Shown here: positions 33,573 through 47,362 of the stretch, in pieces
How the letters are laid out: the number at the start of each line of letters is the position of its first letter
Position numbering within the stretch: position 1 is the first letter of the stretch
The notes under the pieces: generated by a model
The model's input: only the letters and a program-made list of their open reading frames with translations
The model's database searches: none
Told to the model about the DNA's origin: nothing
NCBI GenBank assembly: GCA_013368445.1
Contig: JAACJO010000009.1
Coordinates: 1,984,001 to 2,048,000 of the forward strand
From: Leucocoprinus leucothites
Taxonomy: Eukaryota; Basidiomycota; Agaricomycetes; Agaricales; Agaricaceae
Length of the DNA stretch: 64,000 bases
Direction: 5' to 3'
Program-made: the position numbers and the translations under genes

Positions 33573-36099
33573 GAGACGCGGGGGGATCTTTCGTCAAGAA
33601 ACATGTTTCGAGCCCTAGGAAATCCTACGCTTCAGCCACCTGTCAAAACACCGAATTCTTTTGCGGCATCAATAGGCGATCCTATAGGCGCTCGCCAAGT
33701 AGTCGGGAAAAGGGGCTAGAGGGTGTAGAACAAGAGGATTCGCCGCAGACTGCGGTCAATCCCAAGTTGGGCGGTAGTAGTGTTGAATAGAAGTCTGCCT
33801 GGGAGCGCTGCGCAGATCGATCCCGGTGTAAATCAACGAACGAGTATCCTCGTACGATCTCCCATGATTCTTATATTCTCCCAGCCTCTCGGATTCAGTT
33901 CGGTCTGATCGCAGGCTTACCTATCTCACCACTTCCAAGACCTCATTCATCTTGATACTTTCCTTGTTACTGGGTTGATCGTTCTCAGGTGCTTCTAGCT
34001 CTAATTCAACTGTATTTTGGAAAGTAGCTTGGCTTTCACGGTTTAAGATATCTATTGGCGTTCCTCTCCACGTTTAGTCTGCTCGAGCATAGTAGTAGGA
34101 TCGGCGGTGTGTTCCTATCGCGTCCTAGCTTCCAGAAACACGTCACAGGAAGCAACGCCTTTCTGATTTCAATTTCGCGTTCACGTGTTGGCACGTATAT
34201 CACCACGCCCTCGTTATTTCCCCGTTTCCCAACGATGAATGTGAACAGAATCATTACGCTCAGAATTCAAATTGTGGAGTGAGTATTATGCCAGACGTGG
34301 AATTCCCTTTACGTTGGAGGCCACTGTTATGCTCGGAGTTAACCGTTCCCTTGCCTCGTGGAGAAGATTAATGGCGACCGGTGTGCAAGAGACATTTATT
34401 TGACCAATCAAATATTTTGCCTCGTCGTATATCTGTCAAACTGATCCCCGGATTCGTCGGTATCTACCCTTCACACAGATAGTTAGAACTTGAGAGGGTA
34501 AGGAAGACGGAATGTTATGGCTTTTAAAGACAAAGATCATCGATCAACAATCGATCATCCTTGTGGAAGCCATCCAAGCTGTGAATGTCAATACACCACA
34601 GCTCCTTCCCGACCACTCTTCGAACTGTTGAAGATGCTATCTTTACCACCGCCGCTTGTGTCGAAGTGCCTGATAAAGCCATCGGTACCTGTTTGATTGT
34701 CCTGTGAAAGGAAGGTATCAGCCCGAGCCGGAGGGAAAGAGATAAGAGTTTTATTTCTAACCTTTCAGATCCCGCAAACACCGTCTGAATTGCAATAGGT
34801 CCCCGCAGCCTAGAAATTAAGTCCTGAAACGTGCGTTGTATAAAATGATACTTAACCCAGCGGAAAAAGTCAACCTTGGTCTAACAAGTCCGGGGATTAA
34901 ATCCCATTCGCTGGTGACAGTTATCGGAAGATATAGACTATCTTGGTAAACGTCTGGTGCAGGGACACGTAGGAGGCTGGAAACATCAGAAGAGATAAGC
35001 TTCCTGAACCTTAAGGAGTCTGTTGTCTAAAGTTAGCAACTGGGGATAATTTCTATACCTAGGCTCAAACATTTCGACATTCCGCTCTATCAAGGAGGAG
35101 GTACATAACTTGGACGTAGCCAGAATGATCCGTGGGTTGACAAGCCCGCCACAAGTGCCCTGTGGGTTTGACTACCAGTCTCTGTGTGGTTACACGTATT
35201 GTATCAGTCAAGTGTCAGGCTTTGTTAACCTCCACTAAGATCGGATAGACTCTCGATAAGTAACCAGATATGATGTCTGGAAGACTCACATGAACGATTA
35301 TGAATGGCTTCATATAACGTAGACATCTGATTCTCGGAGATATGGAGCGGTCACTTATAGGCATTCTGCAGGCACAACAACACCGCCCAAAGAACATTAG
35401 CGACCCACTTGGGGTGATTTCTCCCACTGACCGAAGTATTAATATCTATCGGTTCGCTTGCGTAGACGGTGGCGTAAATGTCTGTGAATTAAGGCTGGAC
35501 AGCAGTCTGGTGCGGGACTTCTAGCTTGCTGTCCTGCCGCGTGCGTGGTGTAGCTCGCATATGAGGGTTGTAGGCGGTAGCGTGCCTAGTATGGTTTTGT
35601 GGGCTGAGCGATCGCAGGATCGAAGAGAGATCTGTACTTTCCAGATCGTGACATAAGAGGAAGGACCCATCAGCACGTGATCTGGCGTGTACAAGGCAGA
35701 ACTGGTGCCTGGCAGCTTACACCTTACTCTTTGGTGCAAATGCGCCAGGCTCAGTCCCATCTTTTTCCTGCTCTCTATCTACACTCTCCGTCCCCTGCTC
35801 TACTTGTCGCTACACCCGATACCCAGTGTTCATATCTCCTACCGAGTCCTTGCAGCACCACTACCCCTCTTATAAGCAAAAGTCGAATCGAATTCCAGGG
35901 CTGTTGGGCATACTGATAGCACCACTTGTACTAGGTACGCTCTTTGTTCTCAATTCGGGGCCCTGGACTAATCTGAAAGCAGTACGACATCTACACTGGC
36001 AAAATATCATCTATTACAATCACGGACGGTACGGAAGGAGCTCAAGGGATCCTTCGCGAATATAATTCTACCAATTCCAACGGTGGAAGTGGTGATGAG
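33573..36099. other. Gene-poor 2.5-kb gap
   Basis: No frame here exceeds about 85 codons and none carries a recognisable motif. The stretch 34500-35520 holds scattered short open frames that may be relics. The last 110 bases before 36100 are open in the frame of the OPT transporter (see findings). Confidence 0.4.
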
Positions 36100-39000
36100 A
36101 TGATTGCATTGGTGTCTGTGGGTATGGGAGGGAATAACCGTCCGTCGACGGCCACGGTGAGAGACATGGACGTGGATGGAATAGATAAGGACGCGGAGGA
36201 GAAATCACTGGGTGAGTACCCCCAGCTGCTTACCTGATTCCTACTCAGCTCCTATAAGGTGACGATGTTCGCTCTGCTTCCCATTCCGACCTCTACACGT
36301 TATCGGACCGTGCCAGCAATTTCTTCCGAACGTATGATCCCAATTTCGACTCGCAGTCAGATGTTCTGGGTGCGTCTGAATCAGCAGATGAAAACAGTAT
36401 CTATTTCTCATGAAAGTGATGCAGAGGAGGAAGATTCGCCGTACCCCGAAGTACGGTCCGCAGTTGCCAACTTTGACGATCCCTCAATGCCCGTCTCCAC
36501 CCTTCGAGCTTGGGTACTTGGCGTTATCTGGGCCATCCTCATCCCAGGCATGAATCAATTTTTCTACCTGCGGTATCCCTCTGTTGCCATCGGCGGCGTA
36601 AGTAGAACTTGTGTTTCAACTTGGCATAATGTTACTGATTGACGGGCATAGTTGGTAGCGCAACTTCTTGTATTCCCTGTTGGCCGGGCTTGGGTGCGGA
36701 TTATGCCTTGCAAGAAGATATTCGGCTTAGAAATCAATCCTGGCCCGTTCACAATCAAAGAACACGTACGGGGCTCTACTCGGCTTGGGGGGGTGAGATT
36801 GTGAGGCTGACACAAGGACTTTGTTTGACAGGTCCTTGTTACGATCATGGCTAGTGTTGGCGCCCAGACTGCCTATGCTACCGATATCTTCGCAGTCCAG
36901 AGAGTTTATTACAACCAGTATTGGTCGTTTGCTTATCAGTGGATGCTGGTCATGTCGACACAACTGATTGGCTTTTCTATTGGGGGAATTGCCCGAAGGT
37001 TCCTTGTTGCTCCACCGTCTATGAGTGAGTTCTTTCTTCCACGCCCGAAATAATCAAACGACATCTCATCATGATCAGTCTGGCCGAACGCTTTGGTATC
37101 CTGCGCATTGTTTAATACCCTTCATTCTCAGAGCTATGCGGGAATTGGGCGACATGAGGGTATATCACGGGAACGGTTTTTCACTTATGCGTTAACGGCA
37201 GCGGTCGTGTGGTGTAGGTCGCTCCTATCAAAAGGTCCGCCTTTTTCTGACTGATGGTATATAGACATCGTGCCGGGATACCTTTTTGAAGCTTTAAGGT
37301 ATGTCTCACGATTTTTCCGAGCCGAGTTACCTCTCAGCATCTCTTTTTAGCTTCTTTACCTGGGTATTGGCTTCATCTCTATAGCTTGGTGTATGTTTGG
37401 CTCATTGAGACATAGGTTTGTTGGATCGCCCCGGACAACGTTGTAAGTGTCCGCCCTGTCGCAGTAGAAAGTGATCACTAACATTCGTTCAGAAACTCAA
37501 TCAGATATTCGGGTTAGGATGAGCCGTCTTCCATTTTCGAGTTCCTTGTGATTGATAAAAATGGCTTCAGATACAAAAGCGGCCTAGGTTTCTCGCTTCT
37601 GACCTTTGATTGGAATCAGATAGCGTTCACAGGCAGTCCGTGAGTATTCTCCATTTGAGATAGTCACAAGCCCTCTAAGAGATAATTTTAGACTCGCAAC
37701 ACCTTGTAGGTTGAAGACGTTTGCTGGATGCTGAGGTAGCTAATAAACGTCTGTTAGGGTGGGCAGAAGCCAATGTCATGATTGGCTTCTTCATCTTCTT
37801 CTGTGAGTCAATCTCCACTGTTCAAGATTTTAACTAAACCTCTGTCTTCAAGGGTTCTTGACGCCCATACTCTACGTAAGAATCCTCCAGACTCGACCTC
37901 ACTGAATTGAGTTTGATTCTCTCTAGTATTCGAATGTCTGGGATAGCCAGAACATGCCGTAGGTGCTCGTTTTTTCCACAGATATTCTTGGTCCTCATGC
38001 ACCATCTAGCATCGTTTCTCCCAGCGCTTATGACAATCGCGGAGACCGATACAATGTCACTCTCATCCTAGGGGCTGACGCAACTCTCAGTCTAGAGGCC
38101 TATGAAGCTTATAGTCCTTTATACCTTCCGTGAGCGTTAGTTACATTGCCGATTCCCTCAGAGCTCATCAAGGCTTAGTATGGCTTTCGCTATGTCATAT
38201 GGTCTCTCATTCTTGTCTATCACTGGTATGTGAGCTCTTCAGCTGTCCTTATCACGACCTCATTACCCTTGGCCTTAGCTACTATCACACATGGTACGTT
38301 GTATTGGGTTACGTGACACCATAATCGTCTCAGGTCATTGTTTTCAAGCTATTATACATTTCTGGAAACCTATACGACTTCAATTTAACCGCTCTTTGCG
38401 GGAACAACCTGATATACATGCTCAACTTATGTCTCGATACCACCAAGGTCAGCACCTACCTACCCTCAGATATACTTTACTGACTGTTGTTTTCGCAGTA
38501 CCCGAGTGGTATTATATTTGTATTTTTGGTGTGTACACTCGTCTAACATAAAAGTTTTGGCATCCTGAACTGAACCTCCTGCTCTCAGCTGTAACATTTA
38601 CTTTCGCTTGTGTTTGTATTCAGCTCTGGCCAACTGGCATGACGATCTGGGCCTTGATCATTGCTTTACTAATATGTGAGTACCTCCATTTCACCTCTCC
38701 CTACCGAGCAAGGACTGACGGCGGCAACTCCCTCTCCCCTTGACCTTCATCTTCAGCCCTTGTCTACGTGATACCCATCGGCATGATCCAGGCCGTGACG
38801 AACCGCCAAGTGGGCTTAAAGTGGGTCTATACCTCACTCTTCTGGGTTGTTTGGATTATGTCGGCTCAACGAATCGTTTCAGCGTCATTACCGAGTTGAT
38901 TGTTGGGTACATGATACCGGGTTAGCACTTTCTCCTTGCAGTATCGGAGGTAGCCATTGACAGTGGGATGAATCAGGGAAACCCAATGCCATGATGATGT

Positions 39001-40672
39001 GAGTTCAGGCTATCATTTCTTGGTTGCGTACTGGGTTTCTGAATGCGATTTACTCCTCATGCTCAGATTCAAAGTAAGGATTTCGCTTCCCTAATTTGGG
39101 GATGGGTTCTCAAAATTTGCCAGACCTACGGTTACATTACGATGTCGCAGGGTAAGTTTGATCCAGCCCTCATTGCAGGATTTTGTTGACATCTGCTCTA
39201 GCTATGCAGTTCACTGCGGACTTCAAACTCGGACAGTAAGTAATCTCGTGTTTGGGACGGAAGTTACCGTTCATTAACTCCTTTTTTGACAGCTACATGA
39301 AGGTCGGTGAAACAAGGGATGAACTGTTATCTTTGCATTTGTTCATGGACATTTCTAGATTCCTCCAAGATCCATGTTTTGGTGCCAGGTACTGAATCCT
39401 ATCTATCCGTCGATGTTGACCTACTGAGATTTATCCTTTGAAGGTGGTAGCGACGATTATCGCAGGCACAGTGCAATTGGGTGTACAAACATGGTAAGTC
39501 GTCTACCGTACTTGGTTTATTGAGTAGCTAAGCTCACGCGGCGCGTAGGATGTTTGCAAACATCACGTAGGTTGACTTCTAGTCCATACTCAGTATTAGA
39601 TTATTAAAGGTCTTCGTAGCGATCTATGTGGAGTGGAACAGAAAGACAAGTGCGTATTTCCCGTTAGGCTCGGTTCTATCCGTGTCTGATGAGTTTGTAG
39701 CTTCACGTGTGCTTCTACACACGTTTTCGGTGTTGCGTCCGTCATTGTATGTTGATCTCCTTAAACGAACCGGATTAGGGCTCTGATCATGAACACAGTT
39801 TGGGGTGATCGGTCCACGATTGCTCTTTTCCCCGTCGCAAATGTATTAGTGAGTTATTTCCCTTTGAAACACCTGGATAATGACTGATCATCTGTAGTGG
39901 TAAGCGAGGAAACCATTGACAAGGATTACACTGATCGGCGTCCAGCCCTCTCCTATTTCTTCCTTGTTGGTGCAATCTGCCCCATTATCCTTTGGCTCAT
40001 CACCAAGAGATATCCGAATACTGTTCTCAGATACCTGAAGTATGTCATCTTTCCTTTTTTTAATAGGTATTCCGACACTGATCTCTTTTTTGACAGTTTC
40101 CCGTGAGTTGGGTTGTGTTTCGGAAGGCCGCTCCGTTCCCTGATAATCCCTTTCTAGCTTAATCTTCTCTGGCGTCGGTCAAATTCCTCCCGCGGCAGCT
40201 GTCAATTATGTCCCATGGGCTATCGTTGGATTCGTATTCCAATATGTTATCAGACGGAGGCACTTTTCTTATTGGGCAAAATATAACTGTGAGCTGTCAT
40301 GATAGGCGTTGGGAACCTCAGCTCACTGTTGTCTGTTTGTTTTAGATGTACTCTCTGCAGCGCTAGATGCTGGCACCGCTATCGGGGTCATTTTGGTGTA
40401 CTTTTGGTGCGTGGACGGGTTTTCTTTTTTATCAACGTTTAGAATGCTTATTTGATGGATAGCTTGCAATACCCCTTTGACGGCAAGGAAACGATGCACT
40501 CCCTCAGATTTTGGTGGGGCAACTCAGTTCACAAGAATACAAGTGACTGGGGGTATGGTGCACTAAGGAATGCCAGTGATGATCCATTCGGGTTAGTTTT
40601 TCTGTTCGTGGACCGCCCTACGGAACCTTGAACGTTTCTTTATATTCCATTCACAGACAAACAAAATCGTAG
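36100..40672 (+). CDS. Oligopeptide (OPT) transporter with micro-exons
   Basis: Roughly two dozen exons encode an OPT-superfamily plasma-membrane peptide/glutathione-type transporter. Signatures in order: EEDSPYPEVRSAVANFDDP; the N-terminal TM block TLRAWVLGVIWAILIPGMNQ; NPGPFTIKEHVLVTIMASVG; LNQIFGYKSGLGFSLLTFDW (across an intron) with GSPLATPWWAEANV; PNAMMIFKTYGYITMSQAMQ; FTCASTHVFGVASVIFGVIG; and IFSGVGQIPPAAAVNYVPWA. The end is RFWWGNSVHKNTSDWGYGAL then DDPFGQTKS, with TAG at 40670. Tiny exons at 39067-39073, 39293-39302, 39898-39899 and 40097-40102 are needed to keep the frame. The start is uncertain: ATG 36100 opens a Ser/Asp-rich head (36100 to about 36396), whose junction with EEDSPYPEV needs a 28-nt intron (36397-36424) or is a frameshift. 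The transported peptide is unknown. Confidence 0.85.
39067..39073 (+). other. 7-nt micro-exon of the OPT gene
   Basis: ATTCAAA is flanked by ...CTCAG and GTAAGG. It supplies the Ile-Phe-Lys of the conserved OPT segment PNAMMIFKTYGYI; skipping it breaks the frame. Confidence 0.75.
39898..39899 (+). other. Candidate 2-nt micro-exon of the OPT gene
   Basis: TG lies between an intron ending CTGTAG (39849-39897) and an intron beginning GTAAGC (39900-39945). Including it yields SPSQMYYALSYFFLVGAICP, the expected OPT sequence; omitting it shifts the frame. Confidence 0.6.
40097..40102 (+). other. 6-nt micro-exon of the OPT gene
   Basis: TTTCCC is flanked by TTGACAG and GTGAGT. It encodes the Phe-Pro of the conserved NFPLIFSGVGQIPPA segment. 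Confidence 0.7.
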
Positions 40673-41222
40673 CATTTGCTTCTCCCTTGGGCTATTTGTC
40701 ATCTATTTATCATCTATTCGCCTACGCCTTAGCTAAACTCACCGGACATCGATTTATTTTCCCATGTATTTGGACCAGTAACGGTTCCTTGTAGCATCTC
40801 CACTCTCACCGCTTTTCGCATCTTCTCTTTTTGGGTTTTTAGAGGTTTGTGAACTAACACGATTAATGTACCGAGACAACTGTCTACTTGATCTATCGCA
40901 ATTTATATCTTCAATACAATCTAAGCGTATACTCGCAACTTTGCAGAATCATGAACACATGAAGACTATGTTGTAATACTATTATTAGGAATGATGTGTC
41001 CGTACGTCCCGAGATCATACATGATGAACAGGGGTATCAAGAGCTTTGTACAGGAAAGCAAAACAGGTATAAATGCAGGGTATGAATAAACAATACGTTA
41101 GCACTTAGATAAATACGCCGAAATCATCCTCCAGCCTCGGGGGTAGGCTTTGAGAGGTCAGCGACGTGTGTTGTCGCCACCTCGAATTCAAACATCTCAG
41201 ATGTTATACAGAATTCAGGACA
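40673..41222. other. Convergent intergenic
   Basis: Facing 3' ends of the OPT transporter (+) and the CorA gene (-). No other feature. Confidence 0.5.
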
Positions 41223-44056
41223 TTAATGATCTCTTGTCTCAACACCAGGGTGTGAGCTTTGCGCAGCTGGAACAGGATCTTCTTGTTTGAGGATTGGAGG
41301 GGGGCGTGGAGTTGTGGGAATGTGTGTATGCGGTCGAACTTGTTCATCGGATCTAGTAGAACCAGAGCGGTGACTACGAATATCGGCAGCGAACTGAGCG
41401 GCGGATGTTATCCCGTTTTTGCTCTTCTGGCGGCTGTTGTTGAAGAAGGGAAGTGATAAGCCATTGGGGTTTAGGCTCCTATTTCGATCGCCAGTTCCCG
41501 GGGCTTTCCGTCTTGTTTTATGCTTCCCTCCGGCCCTATGCTCCTGCCATTCAGCTATGTAGGTATGAGTGAGGGTTATGGGCCACAGCAAGCGTTTCCA
41601 AAAGCTTGCCCTCCTCATCCTCCGGTATCCTTGGCTAGGATCATAATTATGATCGTAGTCGTAGTCGTAGTCGTAGTCGTGTTGTTTTTCGTGAGTTTCG
41701 TATTCGGCGTATTCTCCGTGGAATCCAGTTTTCGGGGACCCAACGACGATATCACCATCTGGGGCAGTGTACGCTGGACGGAGTTCATGTCCCGGTGGGG
41801 CGTCGACGCCATTAGGTGGCATGGATGTGGGTTGACCTAGGTTCGGCGCCTGTTTAGGTGGCGGACGGCGGCGAGGGCGTGCAGGCTCCTGGATTTGGAT
41901 TTGTAAGGCGACAATGATCCATATCGTGGCTGCTGTGAGTGGTAATGCTGCTGCAAAGTAATGGCCGAGGGAAGGTACGGAGCCTTCGTTGATCTCTGTT
42001 ACGTTCATCCCAAACGCAGTCTAGATGTCTGTTATTGGATATACAAACGGTGTGAATCCAGGAGTCGGACTTACGGCAACAAAAGAGGCAGGGAGGAAAA
42101 CCATTGTCAAGTAAGCAATCTGTTTCATGGCTGCGGAACAGGTTGACATGGGATTAGCTCAATACAAAAGTGGGCTGTGCACACATACCTGCACTGTCAC
42201 GGACGGTAGCCTCTGTCAGGGCGTGCATTCGTCTACTGTCCAAGATGTTAACAGTGCTGAAACCCTAGGAGTCGCGATCGTGTTAGTAATGTATACGTTG
42301 AAAAGAAAAGCATATCCACCAAGTGCATCACGTTTGTTAACCGCTTGTCCTGCATTTTGCGCGCCATGTCTAGGCGTGCAATTTCATTCAAGAGGCTTTT
42401 GCATTCCTTGTCCATTAGGTCTATGCTTTCTTTCTTTTCCTCCGCAGTGAAATACTCCTCGTTATCCAATGCTGGATAGTACATCTCCTGGACAAATTCA
42501 ACAGTCTTCTTGAAGTCCGCGAGGAGGTCGGTGTAGTGCAACAAGTGAGCCCGGATGCGATGCAATTCTTGTGTGAAATCAAGGTTTGTGTTTTCCAGGA
42601 CATTTGATTCCTGTTGACCTGTTCAGAAGACGAATCCGACTATGGACAAGCTCGAAACTTACCAGAAAGCAGATATGATTATACAGCGCCTCTAGACTCT
42701 CATCCCAAGCATAAAGCGGATACCACAGAAGACTCAAAAATGTGAACGTAGGGTCTTTAGACCGTTCGAATATCTTGGACCAATAAACTGAACTTCCGGT
42801 CAAATTGAAGCGATCACGGAGCTTCTTGGCTGAAGTCGCTCGGAATTTCTTAGGGGCGTGGTAGGAGACGATTGTGTGTCCCTCAGTTGGGTGGCGAATC
42901 ATGTGGAGGGAGATAATATCGGAAAAGACGATCTTGCCGCCTAAGAAGGTGTGAAAATCGAAGGGTTGGATGTAGAGCCGGAACACTCACCAGATTTCAA
43001 CCATAGGTACTCGTTAGTCTTAATTGCGATATTATGTTGTATTTCGTCATCTCGGTCATAACTATGGTCCGTGAAAGAATCATCGTCATCTACCGGCGAT
43101 TTTGACTCGTTGAGAGGATCATCAATGCAGTGGATGAAGGTCAGGGTGATCGTAACGTCTGGGCGCGGGATTAGATGAGCATTGTCCAATAAAGCCGCAG
43201 AAATGGGTACGAACGATCGCTCTGTTTTGAAACTGGACTTTCTTGATACCGAGAAGGGATCCATCCGAAAGACGAGGAGAAAAAGAACGGCTCAATGTTG
43301 TACTTGGTACCAAGCATTTGCATTATGGGACCTGTCATGTTATCAATGAAGAGTGCATGAACAAAACAGTCTTTCGCTTTCTCCTATCGACATATGGTGA
43401 GTATCCGAGCTGCTGACTCGAGAGGACTGAATACGCACCTCTGGTAACCGAAATTCATTCCAAAAGCCATCCACCTCACTGTACCGCCCCGACTTGTGCT
43501 CGAGACTCTGAAAAATCCCCTTCTTGGAGATGACAAGGGGATATAACCTCCAGCCTTGCCTACTTCTTAACGCTTCCGATATTCGACTGGCCTTTTGTTG
43601 TATAGGAGTCCAGTTCGGGTACAGTGATTGAGGGTACTTGCACCAACAGTACTCTTCTCCATCATGCTGACGGTGCAAACATTGTTTCGAAGCGATATTC
43701 GGCTCAATAATTTCTTTCGGATCGATCTGCGGAGAGTTTAGGAAGGATAAACGAAGCCCCGGTAATGATCGAGACGCACCGACACATGCAAATCCAACCA
43801 AGGCCAAGGACCTATATATGACATTAAGTACTATTCTTCATTTCACAATAACCTCCGAGTTACCTGAAGGCGTTCCATGTCGGTGACTTGGATTTGGTAC
43901 GTTCGCAGGCAATGAGCGTGGGTCAACGTCTGGTGGAAGTGTCATGGTTCGCTGCTGCAATGGCAATGTTGAGCGTGATCCCCTTGGCAGAGGAGGCTCA
44001 GTCAGAGTGAGCCATCTAGGAAGAGCACGAGGCTGTTGAGAGGAATGCTCAGTCAT
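41223..44056 (-). CDS. CorA-type Mg2+ transporter
   Basis: Minus-strand multi-exon gene from ATG 44056 (MTEHSSQQPRALPRWL) to TGA/TAA at 41223. The cytosolic N-domain includes EEYCWCKYPQSLYPNW and an alpha-helical part (QELHRIRAHLLHYTDLLADF, LMDKECKSLLNEIARLDMAR). The pore helix reads MKQIAYLTMVFLPASFVATA followed by the invariant GMN motif (FGMNVTEIN, about 42015-41995). A second TM helix (LGHYFAAALPLTAATIWIIV) completes the two-TM CorA topology. A cytosolic tail of about 200 residues follows, rich in Pro and basic residues, with an Asp-Tyr repeat. It resembles the CorA-like proteins frequent in Agaricomycetes rather than yeast Alr1. Ion specificity (Mg2+, Co2+ or others) is inferred from GMN only. 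Confidence 0.84.
41644..41685. repeat. Coding hexanucleotide repeat (Asp-Tyr run)
   Basis: GTAGTC repeats on the plus strand (GACTAC on the coding strand) encode alternating Asp-Tyr in the C-terminal tail of the CorA-type protein. Confidence 0.85.
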
Positions 44057-45506
44057 CTTGTACAAGGCTCTGTACGACACCCAAGGAAAGGCCAAGGAAA
44101 GGCGGAGGTCATATCAGGAGCACAGCACAAAAGGTCTACTTATACGGGGCTATGGCGATGAGAAATCCCTTCATGGTTAAAAGTGTTGACCCTGGGCGTC
44201 TAATGTGCTGCGTATAAGTATTTCCCGAACATGGCGGAGCCACGCTCAAGCCACAGCTATCCACAAGAGATCCACAGTCGACTCCTCACAGCTTCTGTAC
44301 TTATGTAGGGTTCTTAGTGGCGTTTCTTGGAACTTCTGCGATCTCTTATAAAGAGACAGTCACAAAGTTGGCTAGGAGTCCCCGGATTCAGTGGAGGAAC
44401 TCTGCGCAGCAGGTCCGAGGTGCCCGAGTGCTTGGCGGCTCTGACGCAAGCCATTTGAGGGTACCACAAGTTGATTCTTGCCTTCTCCGATGGACGTACA
44501 ATAAATCTCCTCGACTGCGACGGTACGACCGAGGCTCGACCGAGCGAAGAAATCAACAATTGAGTCAATTTCTGAATTCTAATACCCGGGAATGAGAATT
44601 GGTCATCATCACCTTGCTATTCCGTTGAAACAGCCACAAGTTCGTGCATCAATCACGACCTTGATCATAGCTCGGATTTATGATGATCTATGTTGAAAGC
44701 TTCTGTGATTGAGTGGACTCTGAGAGGGAGGATGGGGCTATGGTGCAGCTAGATACCGTAGAATAATAATGTAGATATGATGTACAGTGGTTTCTCCAGA
44801 AGTTGACTACCATATGATGTTCTAATGCCCGCTCATGCCCTCTGCCCTCCATCCGCCCTTGACTGGCTTAAGTGCTAGTGACCGGGGGTTGAAAATAGAT
44901 ACTTAACCTATTCACAATTGCTTATAATTGTGGATGGATGCGAGCACGGTTCATTGATATTCATCAGACAGATGATAGATACTAATAGGTCGTTGTGAAT
45001 GGCCATTCAACAACATTATGATTGTTAGATGACAATCTTATCTAGACTACGAACTATTGTGACAGGAAAACGGTGGATGTCTACGAATTCGACACTGTGT
45101 GATATGTCAGATCAAAATATGTTTATGGGCTGCGACTTGATTCCGACACTCACGCTACTTAACTATACTGAGCAAAACAGTACTCAGTGACGAAGTAGCC
45201 CAAATCTCGGGAGTCATGAATTACTAGTACTACTGAGGGGATTCAGATTGGTCTGAGCTGCTTCTATTGCTCGACCTTGAGGTTATTTTTCATTGTAATT
45301 TGCCTTGGTCTCCGCGCTCGCACATAAGTAATCTGTTTTGGGAATCATCAATCAGGACCAAACAAGAATACGACACGCCTGGGTCACGCTATGATAGTAC
45401 TCTCACGTGATGGACATTTCCGAAGTTCCTGGACCACTGTATCGTTTGTTCTGAACGACCAGCCACAGCACTATCCCCATTTCTTGGTTACAGAATATCG
45501 ACCAAA
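44057..45506. other. Divergent promoter region, 1.45 kb
   Basis: The 5' ends of the CorA gene (-) and the E2 gene (+) face away from each other across this gap. No coding feature is recognised. Confidence 0.5.
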
Positions 45507-46883
<1,377 letters not shown>

Positions 46884-47362
46884 ATCGGCTATTTCTAATT
46901 GTTCACTGGGTGGATATGCTGTCTTTCATTGTATCCATAGTAGTCAAGCATGCAGTTTGTTTTAATAGTGCTGAAACACATTTAGCACTGGAAAGACCGC
47001 AGCATCTCGTGGCAACGGGATAAACATGTCAGGCTTTGAAGCTGTGCCTTCACCTTGATTCTTTTTTTGTTATCTGAGCCCATCGGAGAGGACCAGCATG
47101 TGTCAGGATAAGTAATCTGGCTCTGAAAACCTGTTGAGCTTCTCAAAGGATTATCACTGACCTACCCTAAAGTATGCTGCTTATATAATGTTACGTAACA
47201 TGTGTTGAGTTATACCATGTGGTCTGAGCATGGGAGTTGCAGAGTAGATTTAAACCCTTGCCCCATGTTAATGCAAGAGGACAGGGCCACTTGGTTCCTC
47301 TTCCCCTGTACTGCCATTTTAAATAACCCAGAGATTTTTTTCTCTTTCCTTTTTTTTCTCAG
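46884..47362. other. Intergenic
   Basis: 3' region of the E2 gene and promoter of the SET gene. No other feature. Confidence 0.5.

Noticed and set aside
33573..36099. A hidden gene in the long gap before the OPT transporter
   Set aside because: Only short chance-sized frames and no chain of exons with splice signals could be assembled.
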